From contig NZ_NEGB01000010.1 of NCBI RefSeq assembly GCF_002135235.1, positions 1 through 64,000 of the forward strand: 64,000 bases of DNA, written 5' to 3'. Numbering within the stretch: the first letter of the stretch is position 1; every line of letters begins with the position of its first letter. This stretch comes from Acinetobacter silvestris (GTDB lineage Bacteria; Pseudomonadota; Gammaproteobacteria; Pseudomonadales; Moraxellaceae). Shown one piece after another: positions 38,142-47,372 of the stretch. Under the pieces are notes generated by a model. It saw only the letters and a list, made by a program, of their open reading frames with translations. It ran no database searches and was not told where the DNA came from. Both the position numbers and the translations under genes were made by a program.

Positions 38142-38477
38142 TTATTGTTCTAGCTGTAATTCCGCCATCATCAATTCATAAGTATCATTAAAAATTTCCC
38201 GATCACCACCTGCGGTGTAAAAACTCGGAATAATAAAGGTTACAATTTCTTGGGTAAAATATAAATGATTTACAAGTGCTTCTAAATCACTACCCTCAAT
38301 TCCACAAGTTTTAATCAAGTCTTCAAATTGTTGATAGAATTTTTTGGCAAAACTCTCTGCATTGACATCATCAGCTGCATAGAACTCATTCTCAAGTGAC
38401 TTTAAGCCATTTTCTAATTGTTCTGATTGTGTTTCTGACAGACCAAAAGGTATTCCAACTTCTTTATAAAATGTCAT
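38142..38477 (-). CDS. small acidic cytosolic protein, unknown
   Basis: 111 residues, no recognised family. Acidic (many Glu/Asp) and probably all helical, with no signal or membrane segment. Candidate start MTFYKEVGIPFG. The gene is flanked by a shared terminator on the left and 250 non-coding bases on the right. No function can be given. Confidence 0.65.
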   Translation of the reverse strand: MTFYKEVGIPFGLSETQSEQLENGLKSLENEFYAADDVNAESFAKKFYQQFEDLIKTCGIEGSDLEALVNHLYFTQEIVTFIIPSFYTAGGDREIFNDTYELMMAELQLEQ

Positions 38478-38727
38478 ATTATCGCTCTCTATTGTTTTTT
38501 ATTTGCCTACTTCAACACGCTTAAATACATATTTGTGAAGCATTGCACATTATATTTTTATAGAATATACACGGAAAAAAACAGATAGAGAACCCATTCA
38601 CAAAAAATAATTACCATTAATTATTAAATATTTACACTAGATTTAGTAATATTTAACAATCACTCTAATCAAGTCTATTCGACACTTTATCTACCTGAGC
38701 TCAGTTTGATATATTTAGAGGGAAACT

Positions 38728-39738
38728 TTAACGCAGCTCAATAATATCAATGGTTGGTGGTACACGAAACCGAAATGGAACGCCGACCATACCTGTCCCT
38801 ACACTGACAAAGACATCCGCATTTTCATGTTGATACAAACCACGTTTATGCCCAAGAATCGATACTTTTTTCATCAAATAATTAGTGACCCAAGGTAACT
38901 CAACTTGGCCACCATGCGTATGTCCTGAAAGCATTAAAGGTCTGGTCGGTAAATTTGGCACCATATCTACCGTATCAGGGTTATGTGATAAAATCAGCCA
39001 CGGTTTATCCTGCGGTAAATCAGGCATATAACGCATGTCAGTTTTACCCGCCCATAAATCACCTACACCCAGTAAGCGAAATGCATCAAACTCAACAATT
39101 TTCCCTTCAATATCCATCACGTTATTTTGTTCAAGTGCCCGATGTAGTAAGGCTTGAATAGGTGGTCCGGGATACTGCTCATCATGATTACCATTCACCG
39201 AATAAACAGGTGCTTTAATTTCTTTTAAAATTGCCAGTTCTTCGACCAATGTATTTTCTGGCTCATACGTCCAATCCCCTGCGACAACCACACAATCTGG
39301 ATTTTGTTGATTTATTTTTTTCACAATACTTTTAAGTTGACGCTCATGTCCTGAAAATAAACCAATATGTAAATCTGCAATCAGTGCGACCCGAACAGGT
39401 GTTTTAAATGCTTGCTCTGGGCTCAATTTATACTGAAGCGTACGGACCTGAACCATATGCGGTTCAATAAAACGTGCATAAATCAGTAAACCACTGAGTA
39501 AAAATACAAAAATACTTTGCTGTATTGAAAAAATATTCAGCCAACCTGCGTACACACTATAAAACAACAACGGAAATAATAAATAAGATAGGTAGAATGC
39601 CAGTAGGTGAACAAAAGATTTAAAAGGATGAATGGTTTCCGTTCTAGACTGACTAATCCAAGCTTGTGCAATCCCCCATACCAGTAAAATGATAAAACTG
39701 ATATAAAAATAGAAGGTTATTGAATCAGTCGTCCACAT
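38728..39738 (-). CDS. membrane-anchored metallophosphoesterase
   Basis: 336 residues. Three hydrophobic helices fill the first 95 residues. A calcineurin-like phosphoesterase domain follows with all motifs: DLHIG, GDWTYEP, GNHDEQ, SHNPDT and GHTHGGQ. It resembles YkuE/YaeI-type enzymes (UDP-diacylglucosamine hydrolase-like or other lipid-linked phosphate substrates); which one is unknown. It is divergent from the PLD gene. Confidence 0.9.
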   Translation of the reverse strand: MWTTDSITFYFYISFIILLVWGIAQAWISQSRTETIHPFKSFVHLLAFYLSYLLFPLLFYSVYAGWLNIFSIQQSIFVFLLSGLLIYARFIEPHMVQVRTLQYKLSPEQAFKTPVRVALIADLHIGLFSGHERQLKSIVKKINQQNPDCVVVAGDWTYEPENTLVEELAILKEIKAPVYSVNGNHDEQYPGPPIQALLHRALEQNNVMDIEGKIVEFDAFRLLGVGDLWAGKTDMRYMPDLPQDKPWLILSHNPDTVDMVPNLPTRPLMLSGHTHGGQVELPWVTNYLMKKVSILGHKRGLYQHENADVFVSVGTGMVGVPFRFRVPPTIDIIELR

Positions 39739-39834
39739 ATTGAATCTCTCGAGTTTAAAACACCCATCATCTCTTTATTTATCTTTTAGGTAATGACAAC
39801 TATACTCTAGCCCAGTGGATTCTCTGAACGTATT

Positions 39835-41463
39835 ATGGCACAAACGATCGAAACAACGATTCAATTACATCCAATGGGTAACAGCCCCATGTTATCTCCT
39901 AAGACAGCCATTCTTCTCAGTGCATGTTTAGTCTTCGGCTTGCCTGCATGTAGTACATTACCCAAACAAGATGTCATTAAACCACAGTTTGCTTATGATA
40001 TTGACACTGACAATACACATTTAGCGCAAATCATTGCCCCATTAAAAAAACAGAATCCCGATTTAACCGGTTACCACATTTTATATGATCCCCTAGATGC
40101 GATTGCTGCGCGTATCCATCTGATTGATATGGCAGAAAAAACCCTAGACTTACAATATTATATTTGGGATAACGATAAAATTGGAGCCTTAGCACTGTAT
40201 AAAATCATTCAAGCAGCAAATCGCGGTGTAAAAGTTCGCCTGCTCATTGATGATAATAATGCTAAATCCATGGAAGCTGTTTATTTAGCATTAGATCAAC
40301 ATCCAAATATTGAAGTGAAACTGTTTAATCCTTATCGTTTTAGGCGTATTCGCCCAATTGATATGGTTCTGGATTTAAAACGCATCAATCGACGGATGCA
40401 TAACAAAACATTTACAGCGGATAATCAAGTTGCATTGATTGGCGGCCGTAATATGAGTAATCAATATTATAACGTCAGCGACAATTATCAATTTTCTGAT
40501 GTCGATGTCATGTTAGTCGGGCAAGCCGTTGATGATATTACGCATTCTTTTGATGAGTATTGGAATCATAGCTATGCTTATCCCGTCAGAAAAATTGTTA
40601 ATGCACAGCAATACAACTTGCGTTATGAAAGTCTAAAGCAACAACTCACCCAACATTATGAAGAAATTACCGTTCAAAATTATTTAAATTTCAGCAATCG
40701 TTCCAATGACTTTGACAACTGGTTAAACCAGCATATCCAACTCGATTGGGTCAAAGCTGAAGTGATCAAAGATGCCCCAGATAAAGTAAAAGCGAAAGCG
40801 AAAAAAGAAGAACATCTTAATTTCCAAATGGTGAAACATTTAGAAATTCCAGACCACAGTGTCGACTTAATTTCTGCATATTTTGTTCCACAGAAAAAAG
40901 GCGAAGAAAAACTCAGTGAACTTGCGAAAGATGGTGTCCAAGTTCGAGTCTTAACCAACTCATTTAAAGCCAACGATGTCTCACTGGTGCACGCTTTTTA
41001 TACCAAATATCGAATAGACTTGCTTAAAAATGGGGTTGAACTATATGAGTTCTTACCTGCACTTCCCGATGTAGATAATGAATCCAATCGCGAGCTTTCT
41101 AAAAAAGCCAAAGTCAGCTTGAAAGGTCTCAGTCGTTCCAGTTTACATGCCAAATTGATGGCGATTGATGAAAAACAGGTCTTTATTGGTTCATTTAACT
41201 TTGACCCAAGATCAGCCAATTTAAATACTGAAATTGGCGTGATTATCAATAGCCCACCATTGGCTATTTCTGTGCATAAAACCATGGATGCGAATTTAAA
41301 AAAGTATGCTTATAAATTAGTACTCAGCCCTGAACAAAAAATAACTTGGCAACATCAAACCCCTAAAGGTATTGTCACTTTAACCCAAGAACCGAAAATG
41401 AAATGGTGGCAAAAGGCTGGAGTGAAATTTATTTCATGGTTACCGATTGAAGGCTTTATGTGA
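39835..41463 (+). CDS. phospholipase D-family lipoprotein, cardiolipin synthase-like
   Basis: 542 residues (ATG at 39835; ATGs at 39874 and 39889 would leave a cleaner lipoprotein signal of about 20 residues ending LPAC-S). Two HKD motifs: the first at about 189 (MHNKTFTADNQ...GGRN), the second at about 438 (LHAKLMAIDEK...GSFN). Between them lies a helical linker rich in Lys and Glu. It resembles ClsC/YmdC, which transfers phosphatidyl groups to make cardiolipin, but the lipobox suggests an envelope location. It may act as a phospholipase D, of which Acinetobacter has several. Confidence 0.88.
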   Translation: MAQTIETTIQLHPMGNSPMLSPKTAILLSACLVFGLPACSTLPKQDVIKPQFAYDIDTDNTHLAQIIAPLKKQNPDLTGYHILYDPLDAIAARIHLIDMAEKTLDLQYYIWDNDKIGALALYKIIQAANRGVKVRLLIDDNNAKSMEAVYLALDQHPNIEVKLFNPYRFRRIRPIDMVLDLKRINRRMHNKTFTADNQVALIGGRNMSNQYYNVSDNYQFSDVDVMLVGQAVDDITHSFDEYWNHSYAYPVRKIVNAQQYNLRYESLKQQLTQHYEEITVQNYLNFSNRSNDFDNWLNQHIQLDWVKAEVIKDAPDKVKAKAKKEEHLNFQMVKHLEIPDHSVDLISAYFVPQKKGEEKLSELAKDGVQVRVLTNSFKANDVSLVHAFYTKYRIDLLKNGVELYEFLPALPDVDNESNRELSKKAKVSLKGLSRSSLHAKLMAIDEKQVFIGSFNFDPRSANLNTEIGVIINSPPLAISVHKTMDANLKKYAYKLVLSPEQKITWQHQTPKGIVTLTQEPKMKWWQKAGVKFISWLPIEGFM

Positions 41464-41524
41464 AAGTAAAAGAATCAGTGCAATAGCCGAGTCTATGATA
41501 CGACCCGACTCTTGCTCAATTTAT

Positions 41525-42343
41525 TTATTGATGAACTAACACTTCACGTTGTAGATCGGCTAAACCTTGTTGCATTATTTCTTGGACATGCTGAGTCAGC
41601 GTTTCAACCGTATGCCCTTCAACAGAAATTGCGGGGAAAGTTTTTAAATGCGCCGTAACTTTCGGCATTTCTAATACCGCTTGAACATGCTCAGCAAAAG
41701 ATATTTCGCCAATAAACGGGGCCACTGTATCCAACTCACCATTTTTATTGACATAACAAATCAAACAAACTTGTACTGGTTTCTGCGCTTCAATCGCTGC
41801 ACCTAAAATACGACCATGTACTTTTTTCACCCGTGTACCATCTGTCGTGGTCGCTTCAGGAAAAAATAGGACAGGAATATCTTTCATTAAAAATGCTGTA
41901 ATTTGTTCACGAATCCGAGCGGAATCTCCGGAACCGCGGTTAATAAAAAGTGTTCCTCCACCCTTCGCCAGTTTCCCAAAAATTGGCCAACGTTCTATCT
42001 CTGCCTTGGCGAGAAAAAAAACCCGTGCACCTGAACCGAGCACAGCAACATCTAACCAAGAGACATGATTACTCACCCAAAGTGCAGGCTGTCGTGGAAT
42101 ATCACCATGCACCCGTAAATCAATATTAAATACATCACATAACCGACGACAAAAATACTGGACATAACGCGTATTCAGTGGATTATTCGGGTCTTTATAA
42201 AGTTGGTGACGGAAAACTAAATAAAAACCTTCTGAAATCACGGTTGTCCCCGTGACCAACTTTTTACTATATAAAAAAAGTTTAGATACCGCATTTAACT
42301 TAGATCGAGCTTTCGGCTTTTCTGCATATTGTTCTTGAGTCAT
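41525..42343 (-). CDS. 1-acylglycerol-3-phosphate acyltransferase (PlsC-like)
   Basis: 272 residues. The acyltransferase HX4D motif is NHVSWLD (His93, Asp98), and FPEATTTDGT gives the substrate site block. A hydrophobic N-terminal segment suggests membrane association. Acylates lysophosphatidate or another lysophospholipid. Its start codon faces 391 non-coding bases before hflX. Confidence 0.88.
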   Translation of the reverse strand: MTQEQYAEKPKARSKLNAVSKLFLYSKKLVTGTTVISEGFYLVFRHQLYKDPNNPLNTRYVQYFCRRLCDVFNIDLRVHGDIPRQPALWVSNHVSWLDVAVLGSGARVFFLAKAEIERWPIFGKLAKGGGTLFINRGSGDSARIREQITAFLMKDIPVLFFPEATTTDGTRVKKVHGRILGAAIEAQKPVQVCLICYVNKNGELDTVAPFIGEISFAEHVQAVLEMPKVTAHLKTFPAISVEGHTVETLTQHVQEIMQQGLADLQREVLVHQ

Positions 42344-42734
42344 AGATGCTCACTAAATAGAGAATACTTATTCAAATATCATTTCCAACATTGTATACAT
42401 TTACACAAAAAGTTGCATTGCTCATAAAAACAGAACAAATTAGCTAAACAATGACCATTTTATTCTTGCCCTACATTCTTTAATCTAAATCTTAGCCAGT
42501 AATACTTGTTCGGGTTCGTTAAGTTATGCAAACGCTCAAAATATTTAAACATGCCTATAAAATGAATCGAAGGCTTAAGTTCAGCACCATACTTGGTTAC
42601 ATTATTTTATATTGTGGTAGCTTAATTCTGGTGTCGAAAATATTTATTGCAATTCTTTAGCCCTGCTTTCGCACTAAACTCTCCGTTTACTTTAGAATGA
42701 AGAGATCAAGCCAATTAATAGAGTCTAAATATCT
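42344..42734. other. divergent intergenic region, plsC-like / hflX
   Basis: 391 bases between divergent genes, AT-rich. One short ORF with a membrane helix lies in it (42526-42660, separate entry). No RNA gene recognised. Confidence 0.5.
42526..42660 (+). CDS. possible 44-residue membrane peptide
   Basis: ATG to TAG, 44 residues: a basic N-terminal half (HAYKMNRRLKFS) followed by about 22 hydrophobic residues ending in AIL. The layout is that of a small single-pass membrane protein, but no Shine-Dalgarno site is present. Could be chance. Confidence 0.3.
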   Translation: MQTLKIFKHAYKMNRRLKFSTILGYIILYCGSLILVSKIFIAIL

Positions 42735-44075
42735 GTGGAATATTCTGAGCAACATCAAGGTAGTGAACGAGCTGTTTTAGTCAGTGTCTCTGTACAAATG
42801 CTAGAAGACCTTGATGAAGAAGAGTTTCGCCTATTGGCCAAATCTGCAGGTGCAGAAATTTTAGAACATATTCATGCTCAACGTATAAAGCCCGATCCCA
42901 AGTACTTTATTGGTTCAGGAAAAGTGGAAGAAATTGCTGAACAAGTCAAAGCATTAGAAGCGGATTTGGTCATTTTCGATCATGCACTAACGCCCTCTCA
43001 AGAGCGAAACTTAGAAAGAGTGATTCAATGTCGTGTCATTGATCGAACTCGATTGATCCTTGATATTTTTGCACAACGGGCACGAACGCACGAAGGAAAA
43101 CTACAAGTTGAATTGGCACAATTAAACCATTTATCCTCCCGTCTTGTCGGTGGTGGCATTAATTTAGACAGTCAAAAAGGTGGTATTGGTTTACGTGGTC
43201 CAGGTGAAACCCAACTAGAAACCGACCGCCGCCTACTTCGTCTACGTATTGGTCAACTTAAAGATAAATTAGAAAAAGTCCGTCAAACTCGTATCCAAGG
43301 ACGTGCTGCACGCCAAAAAGCAGCCATTCCAACGGTTTCACTGGTTGGATATACCAATGCAGGGAAATCCACGCTGTTTAATATTTTAGCAAACTCTGAT
43401 GTCTATGCCGCAGATCAACTCTTTGCAACACTTGATCCAACACTACGTCGTTTAAATTGGGATGGTATTGGCGCTTTAGTGTTGGCAGACACTGTAGGCT
43501 TCGTACGTAATCTTGCACATGCTTTGGTTGAATCCTTTAAAGCTACACTTGAAGAAACGCTCGAAGCAACGTTACTGTTACATGTAATTGACTCAAGTAG
43601 CCCAGATATGTTGGAACAAATTGAGGCGGTAGAAAAAGTACTTAAAGAAATTGGTACAGATGTTCCCATATTACGGGTCTACAATAAAATTGACCAATCT
43701 GGTGAAGAAGCTAAAATTATTTATGCTCAGCCGCATATGCCCGAACGTGTATATGTATCAGCGCATTCTGGCTTAGGTTTAGATTTATTACGCCAAGCTG
43801 TACAAGAATGTTTAATGGGGCAAATTCAAAAATTTGATGTTGTACTTAAACCAGCTTATGGCAAATTACGTACCCAACTCTATGCATTAAATGTCATTCA
43901 GTCTGAAAATTTTGATGATGCTGGAAATTTACATTTAACCGTGATGATGGCGCCGCACAAACTTGAGCAACTCATTAAACAAGCCCACTTACCGATTGAT
44001 GAAATACTTGGAATTAAAGCGGAACAATTCAAAAGACCTTTAGAAGAGTTTGAAATTAAACCAAATATCGGTTAA
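42735..44075 (+). CDS. hflX: ribosome-associated GTPase HflX
   Basis: 446 residues, starting at a GTG. N-terminal HflX domain (1-195) with GGGINLDSQKGGIGLRGPGE, then a G domain with G1 GYTNAGKST (205-213), G3 DTVGF, and G4 NKID. HflX splits stalled 70S ribosomes after stress. In many gammaproteobacteria it follows hfq, but hfq is not here. A small CidA/LrgA gene begins 38 bases after its stop. Confidence 0.96.
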   Translation: MEYSEQHQGSERAVLVSVSVQMLEDLDEEEFRLLAKSAGAEILEHIHAQRIKPDPKYFIGSGKVEEIAEQVKALEADLVIFDHALTPSQERNLERVIQCRVIDRTRLILDIFAQRARTHEGKLQVELAQLNHLSSRLVGGGINLDSQKGGIGLRGPGETQLETDRRLLRLRIGQLKDKLEKVRQTRIQGRAARQKAAIPTVSLVGYTNAGKSTLFNILANSDVYAADQLFATLDPTLRRLNWDGIGALVLADTVGFVRNLAHALVESFKATLEETLEATLLLHVIDSSSPDMLEQIEAVEKVLKEIGTDVPILRVYNKIDQSGEEAKIIYAQPHMPERVYVSAHSGLGLDLLRQAVQECLMGQIQKFDVVLKPAYGKLRTQLYALNVIQSENFDDAGNLHLTVMMAPHKLEQLIKQAHLPIDEILGIKAEQFKRPLEEFEIKPNIG

Positions 44076-44112
44076 AAGATGAAAGATATAGTTTATTTAT
44101 AAATCAGCAGAC

Positions 44113-44484
44113 ATGCATTATTTCAAAAATATTGATTGGCCAGCTTGGATTTTCACACTCGGACTGATTATCTTCTTTCGCGAAGTCTCAGTCCTGATTA
44201 TGTCGCAATTCAATCATCCTGAATTAGGTAATTTAACGGGTTTATTAAGCTTATTATTGCTTCTGGTTCTATTACGAAAATTTAAAAAAATTCCATCGCG
44301 TCTTGTTGATACCAATAACAAACTCATGAAAGAAAGTGGTTTTGCTTTCTTACCGATTTGTGCTGGCTCATTACTCATGCTTGTGAGTATGGGCAAAGAA
44401 ATTCCATTATTTTTATTGGTGATGTGCATCAGTACACTGATCCCATTGTGGGTTTATGCCAAAATGGCAAAGAAATGGTTATAG
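44113..44484 (+). CDS. CidA/LrgA-family holin-like membrane protein
   Basis: 123 residues with four hydrophobic helices, and a central LLRKFKKIP turn after the second. This is the small partner of the LrgB gene that starts ten bases after its stop. The pair forms the two-gene holin-like transporters linked in Gram-positives to autolysis or pyruvate uptake. Assignment leans on the LrgB neighbour, since the sequence is divergent. Confidence 0.8.
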   Translation: MHYFKNIDWPAWIFTLGLIIFFREVSVLIMSQFNHPELGNLTGLLSLLLLLVLLRKFKKIPSRLVDTNNKLMKESGFAFLPICAGSLLMLVSMGKEIPLFLLVMCISTLIPLWVYAKMAKKWL

Positions 44485-44493
44485 GAGATCATC

Positions 44494-45162
44494 ATGTTTA
44501 GTATTCTCATTGGTTTCCTCATTACGCTCATTGCTTACCTAGCAGCAAAGCCAGTAAATAGAAAATTTCCTCAAGTGCCATTATTGGTCATTGCCATGTT
44601 TTTTGTTATTGGTCTTTTATTATTATTCAGAATTCCATATGAACAATATAATACTCAAATGAATGGCATTTTCAGCCATCTATTGGGTTATGTTACTGTC
44701 GCTCTAGCGATCCCACTTGCTGCAATGCGTTTTGATGATCTACCGATCAAATCTATGATTGGAATTTTGGTTTTCGCCAGTATAAGTGCCGTTGCTTTAC
44801 CCATGAGCTTGGCTTATTTACTGCATATGTCTGAACCGACCATCATGGCATTTGCTACACGTGCTGTGACCACACCAATTGCGATTAATATCGCGACCTT
44901 ATTGCACTCTCCTGTCACACTTGTGATTTTAATCGTGATTTTATCTGGTGTGATTGGTGCAGCATTTTCATCGATTATTTTAAGAAATATTCATGATGAG
45001 CGTGCATCAGGTTTAGCCTTAGGTCTTGCGGCACATGCGATTGGCACTGCCCAAGCATGGCAACGCGGTACTGTTGCTGGTCGTTATGCTGCATTTGGCA
45101 TGGCAGTAAATGCCGTATTCACCGCTATTTGGTTACCGATGTTTGTCTTATTTATTAAATAA
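44494..45162 (+). CDS. LrgB/CidB-family membrane protein
   Basis: 222 residues, about seven helices. Family signatures: RAVTTPIAINIATLL, ASGLALGLAAHAIGTAQAWQRG and AFGMAVNAVFTAIWLPMF. Partner of the CidA/LrgA protein immediately before. A GGAG site sits before the ATG. Function in Acinetobacter unknown; solute transport or cell-lysis control are the options by family. Confidence 0.9.
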   Translation: MFSILIGFLITLIAYLAAKPVNRKFPQVPLLVIAMFFVIGLLLLFRIPYEQYNTQMNGIFSHLLGYVTVALAIPLAAMRFDDLPIKSMIGILVFASISAVALPMSLAYLLHMSEPTIMAFATRAVTTPIAINIATLLHSPVTLVILIVILSGVIGAAFSSIILRNIHDERASGLALGLAAHAIGTAQAWQRGTVAGRYAAFGMAVNAVFTAIWLPMFVLFIK

Positions 45163-45259
45163 TGTGACTTATTTCACCCTCCATATGATTGCATCGCATT
45201 TTTATTCATCCTAATATAGAGCTAATACTCTATTTAATTTAATAACGGGCGTTTAAAGA

Positions 45260-45703
45260 ATGGGATCAAATAAATTACTATTAGCATGTCTATTTTCTAC
45301 ATTAAGTTGTGGGGCATTGGCACAAGACATCACAGGGCTTTGGAAAAATATTGATGACAAAACAGGTTCATCTAAAGCAATTCTCGAAATTCGTAAAGAA
45401 TCAAATGGCAGTTATACCGGCAAAGTGATTAAAATTACACCTCGACCGGGCTACACTCCGAAAGATACATGTGTAGATTGCCCTGCACCCTATACCAACA
45501 AACCTATCTTAGGCTTGGACATTCTAAAAGGTCTACAATTCGTTAAAGATGATGAATACTCTGGCGGACGAATTATTGATCCATTAACTGGAAAAATTTA
45601 CTCCATGAAAGCAAAAATCTCTCCTAATGGTAAACGTTTACAATTACGCGGCTATGTCGGTGTTTCTGCACTTGGACGTAGTCAAACTTGGATTCGTGAT
45701 TAA
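45260..45703 (+). CDS. exported DUF2147 protein, copy 1
   Basis: 147 residues, with signal peptide 1-21 (cut after ALA-Q). Mature core: DITGLWKNIDDKTG, GKVIKITPRPGYTPK, CVDCPAPYTNKPILG and ALGRSQTWIR, all typical DUF2147. Function unknown; probably periplasmic. First of three tandem paralogues with similar spacing (333 and 328 bases). Confidence 0.9.
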   Translation: MGSNKLLLACLFSTLSCGALAQDITGLWKNIDDKTGSSKAILEIRKESNGSYTGKVIKITPRPGYTPKDTCVDCPAPYTNKPILGLDILKGLQFVKDDEYSGGRIIDPLTGKIYSMKAKISPNGKRLQLRGYVGVSALGRSQTWIRD

Positions 45704-46036
45704 TATAGAGAATTTAACTATTTTATGCTGTTGCCATGAGCAGCTCATTAAAGAAGCTCTATTATTTTTACTGTCAGTATCTTATTGATCGTAATTCAAT
45801 CCAAATATTATACATATGTATCATTATTTTACTGAAGCTAGACCACTTAACATTGTTACAATATTTAACAAATTTTAACCAGTTAATGCAATCTAGCTTC
45901 ATCAAAAGGCGATTTTTCGCATAAAACCCAGCGCAAAACTCAGATTTCCCTTAAAATAATAACTTAGAAATGGAAAGCAATAATACAAAATGGATTATCT
46001 ATATTTCCTTTTGGCTTATTGTATATTTAAGGGGAG
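45704..46036. other. intergenic between DUF2147 copies 1 and 2
   Basis: 333 bases with a 10-base inverted repeat (TGAAGCTAGA 45833-45842 with TCTAGCTTCA 45892-45901, 49 bases apart). A 62-codon ORF at 45736 looks like chance. Otherwise AT-rich promoter-like DNA, with GGGGAG just before copy 2. Confidence 0.5.
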
Positions 46037-46492
46037 ATGATGATGAAAATGAATCTAAAATTATTCAGTACGTGTTTATTATTGGGACTTAGTAATTCTA
46101 TATTTGCCCAAGATTTATCAGGCCTTTGGCAACAAATCGATGATAAATCTGGAGCACCCAAAGCGATTATTGAAATTCGTAAAGAAGCGAATAATACCTA
46201 TTCTGGGAAAATTATTAAAATTACACCACGTGTAGGTTATACACCACGTGAAACATGCAACAAGTGCCCAGCTCCTTATACGAACCAACCTATATTAGGC
46301 ATGGAGGTCGTTAAAGGCTTAAGATATGTAGAAGAAACCAATAGCTATGAACATGGCCAAATCATCGACCCTTTAGCAGGTAAGGTCTATAATGCAAAAA
46401 TGAAACTGAGTTCAACAAACAAACGTTTAACCATGAGAGCTTATATGGGCGTTTCAGTTTTGGGACGTAGCCAAACGTGGATTCGACTTTAA
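46037..46492 (+). CDS. exported DUF2147 protein, copy 2
   Basis: 151 residues if the first of three clustered ATGs is used; spacing from GGGGAG favours the third (46043). Signal peptide cut after IFA-Q. Mature core conserves DLSGLWQQIDDKSG, ITPRVGYTPRETCNKCPAPYTNQPILG and VLGRSQTWIR. The CxxC is kept as in the other copies. Function unknown. Confidence 0.9.
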   Translation: MMMKMNLKLFSTCLLLGLSNSIFAQDLSGLWQQIDDKSGAPKAIIEIRKEANNTYSGKIIKITPRVGYTPRETCNKCPAPYTNQPILGMEVVKGLRYVEETNSYEHGQIIDPLAGKVYNAKMKLSSTNKRLTMRAYMGVSVLGRSQTWIRL

Positions 46493-46820
46493 TCAACATT
46501 TAGTCTTAAATGAATGTAGATTCCATCGAGATACTAGCTCAAGCAAATGCTTGGGCTTTTTTATAATTTAATTATTTTTATAAAGTACGGCTCAAAAAAC
46601 ATCAAAATTAATAATAAAACCGTTTTTTAAATTCAACTTAATATATGACTTATTATTCCTGAATCGATGTAATCTCTAAAAATAAAGTTATGATAAAAAA
46701 TAAAACACATATGTACTTTATTTAAAAGAACAAGGTAGAATATGCTGCAAATTCAAACGATAAAACTTTATATATAAAGTATTTTCATAACAACCATGGA
46801 CAGGGAAGCTATTAAAAATC
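46493..46820. other. intergenic between DUF2147 copies 2 and 3
   Basis: 328 bases. Holds the copy 2 terminator (separate entry), an 8-base inverted repeat (46681-46688 with 46715-46722) and a TAGAAT hexamer at 46736-46741 that may be the -10 of the copy 3 promoter. Confidence 0.5.
46536..46564 (+). terminator. terminator after DUF2147 copy 2
   Basis: Stem GCTCAAGC-AAAT-GCTTGGGC (one G-U pair) followed by six T. Confidence 0.85.
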
Positions 46821-47270
46821 ATGCGTATTTTGTACAAATCAATGAGTATTATCACTGCTATTTTCATCAGTAATTTTGCCTTCGCACAAGATATTACTGG
46901 TGTTTGGCGCTATATTGACGACCAAACGGGGGAAAATAAAGGACAAGTGCGAATTGAACAATCCACAGATGGAACTTATATTGGTAAAGTTCATAAAATA
47001 ACACCGCGACAAGGTTATACACCGAAAGAAATTTGTACCAATTGCCCTGCTCCTTTTACCAATAAACCGATTTTAGGTATGCAGGTCATTTCTGGGCTAA
47101 AAACACAAGATCAAACCAACTATACAGATGGTCGTATTTTAGACCCAGTAAGTGGCAAAATTTATCGCTTAAAAGGACGTATAAGTCCAAATGGTAAAAA
47201 ACTATTTTTCCGTGGATACATGGGGGTATCTGCACTGGGTCGTAGCCAAACGTGGATTCGTATAGAGTAA
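46821..47270 (+). CDS. exported DUF2147 protein, copy 3
   Basis: 149 residues. Signal peptide cut near AFA-Q. Core: DITGVWRYIDDQTG, ITPRQGYTPKEICTNCPAPFTNKPILG, SALGRSQTWIR. Most basic and divergent of the trio in the middle (SGLKTQDQTNYTDGRILDP). Own promoter region likely, since a terminator precedes it. Function unknown. Confidence 0.9.
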   Translation: MRILYKSMSIITAIFISNFAFAQDITGVWRYIDDQTGENKGQVRIEQSTDGTYIGKVHKITPRQGYTPKEICTNCPAPFTNKPILGMQVISGLKTQDQTNYTDGRILDPVSGKIYRLKGRISPNGKKLFFRGYMGVSALGRSQTWIRIE

Positions 47271-47325
47271 AAGGCTGTTATATAAGTGAATAAGAATCCC
47301 TTAAAAACTTATCTTATTTCGAATT

Positions 47326-47359
47326 AAAAAAGCCAGTCTCTAAATAGACTGGCTTTTTG
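47326..47359. terminator. bidirectional terminator
   Basis: Stem AGCCAGTCT (47331-47339) with AGACTGGCT (47346-47354), A-run left and T-run right. It separates the DUF2147 cluster from the convergent apaH. Confidence 0.9.
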
Positions 47360-47372
47360 TTCAATAATATTT

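Noticed and set aside
45736..45924. 62-residue ORF between DUF2147 copies
   Set aside because: No ribosome site, very AT-rich, composition of chance ORFs, and it spans an inverted repeat.
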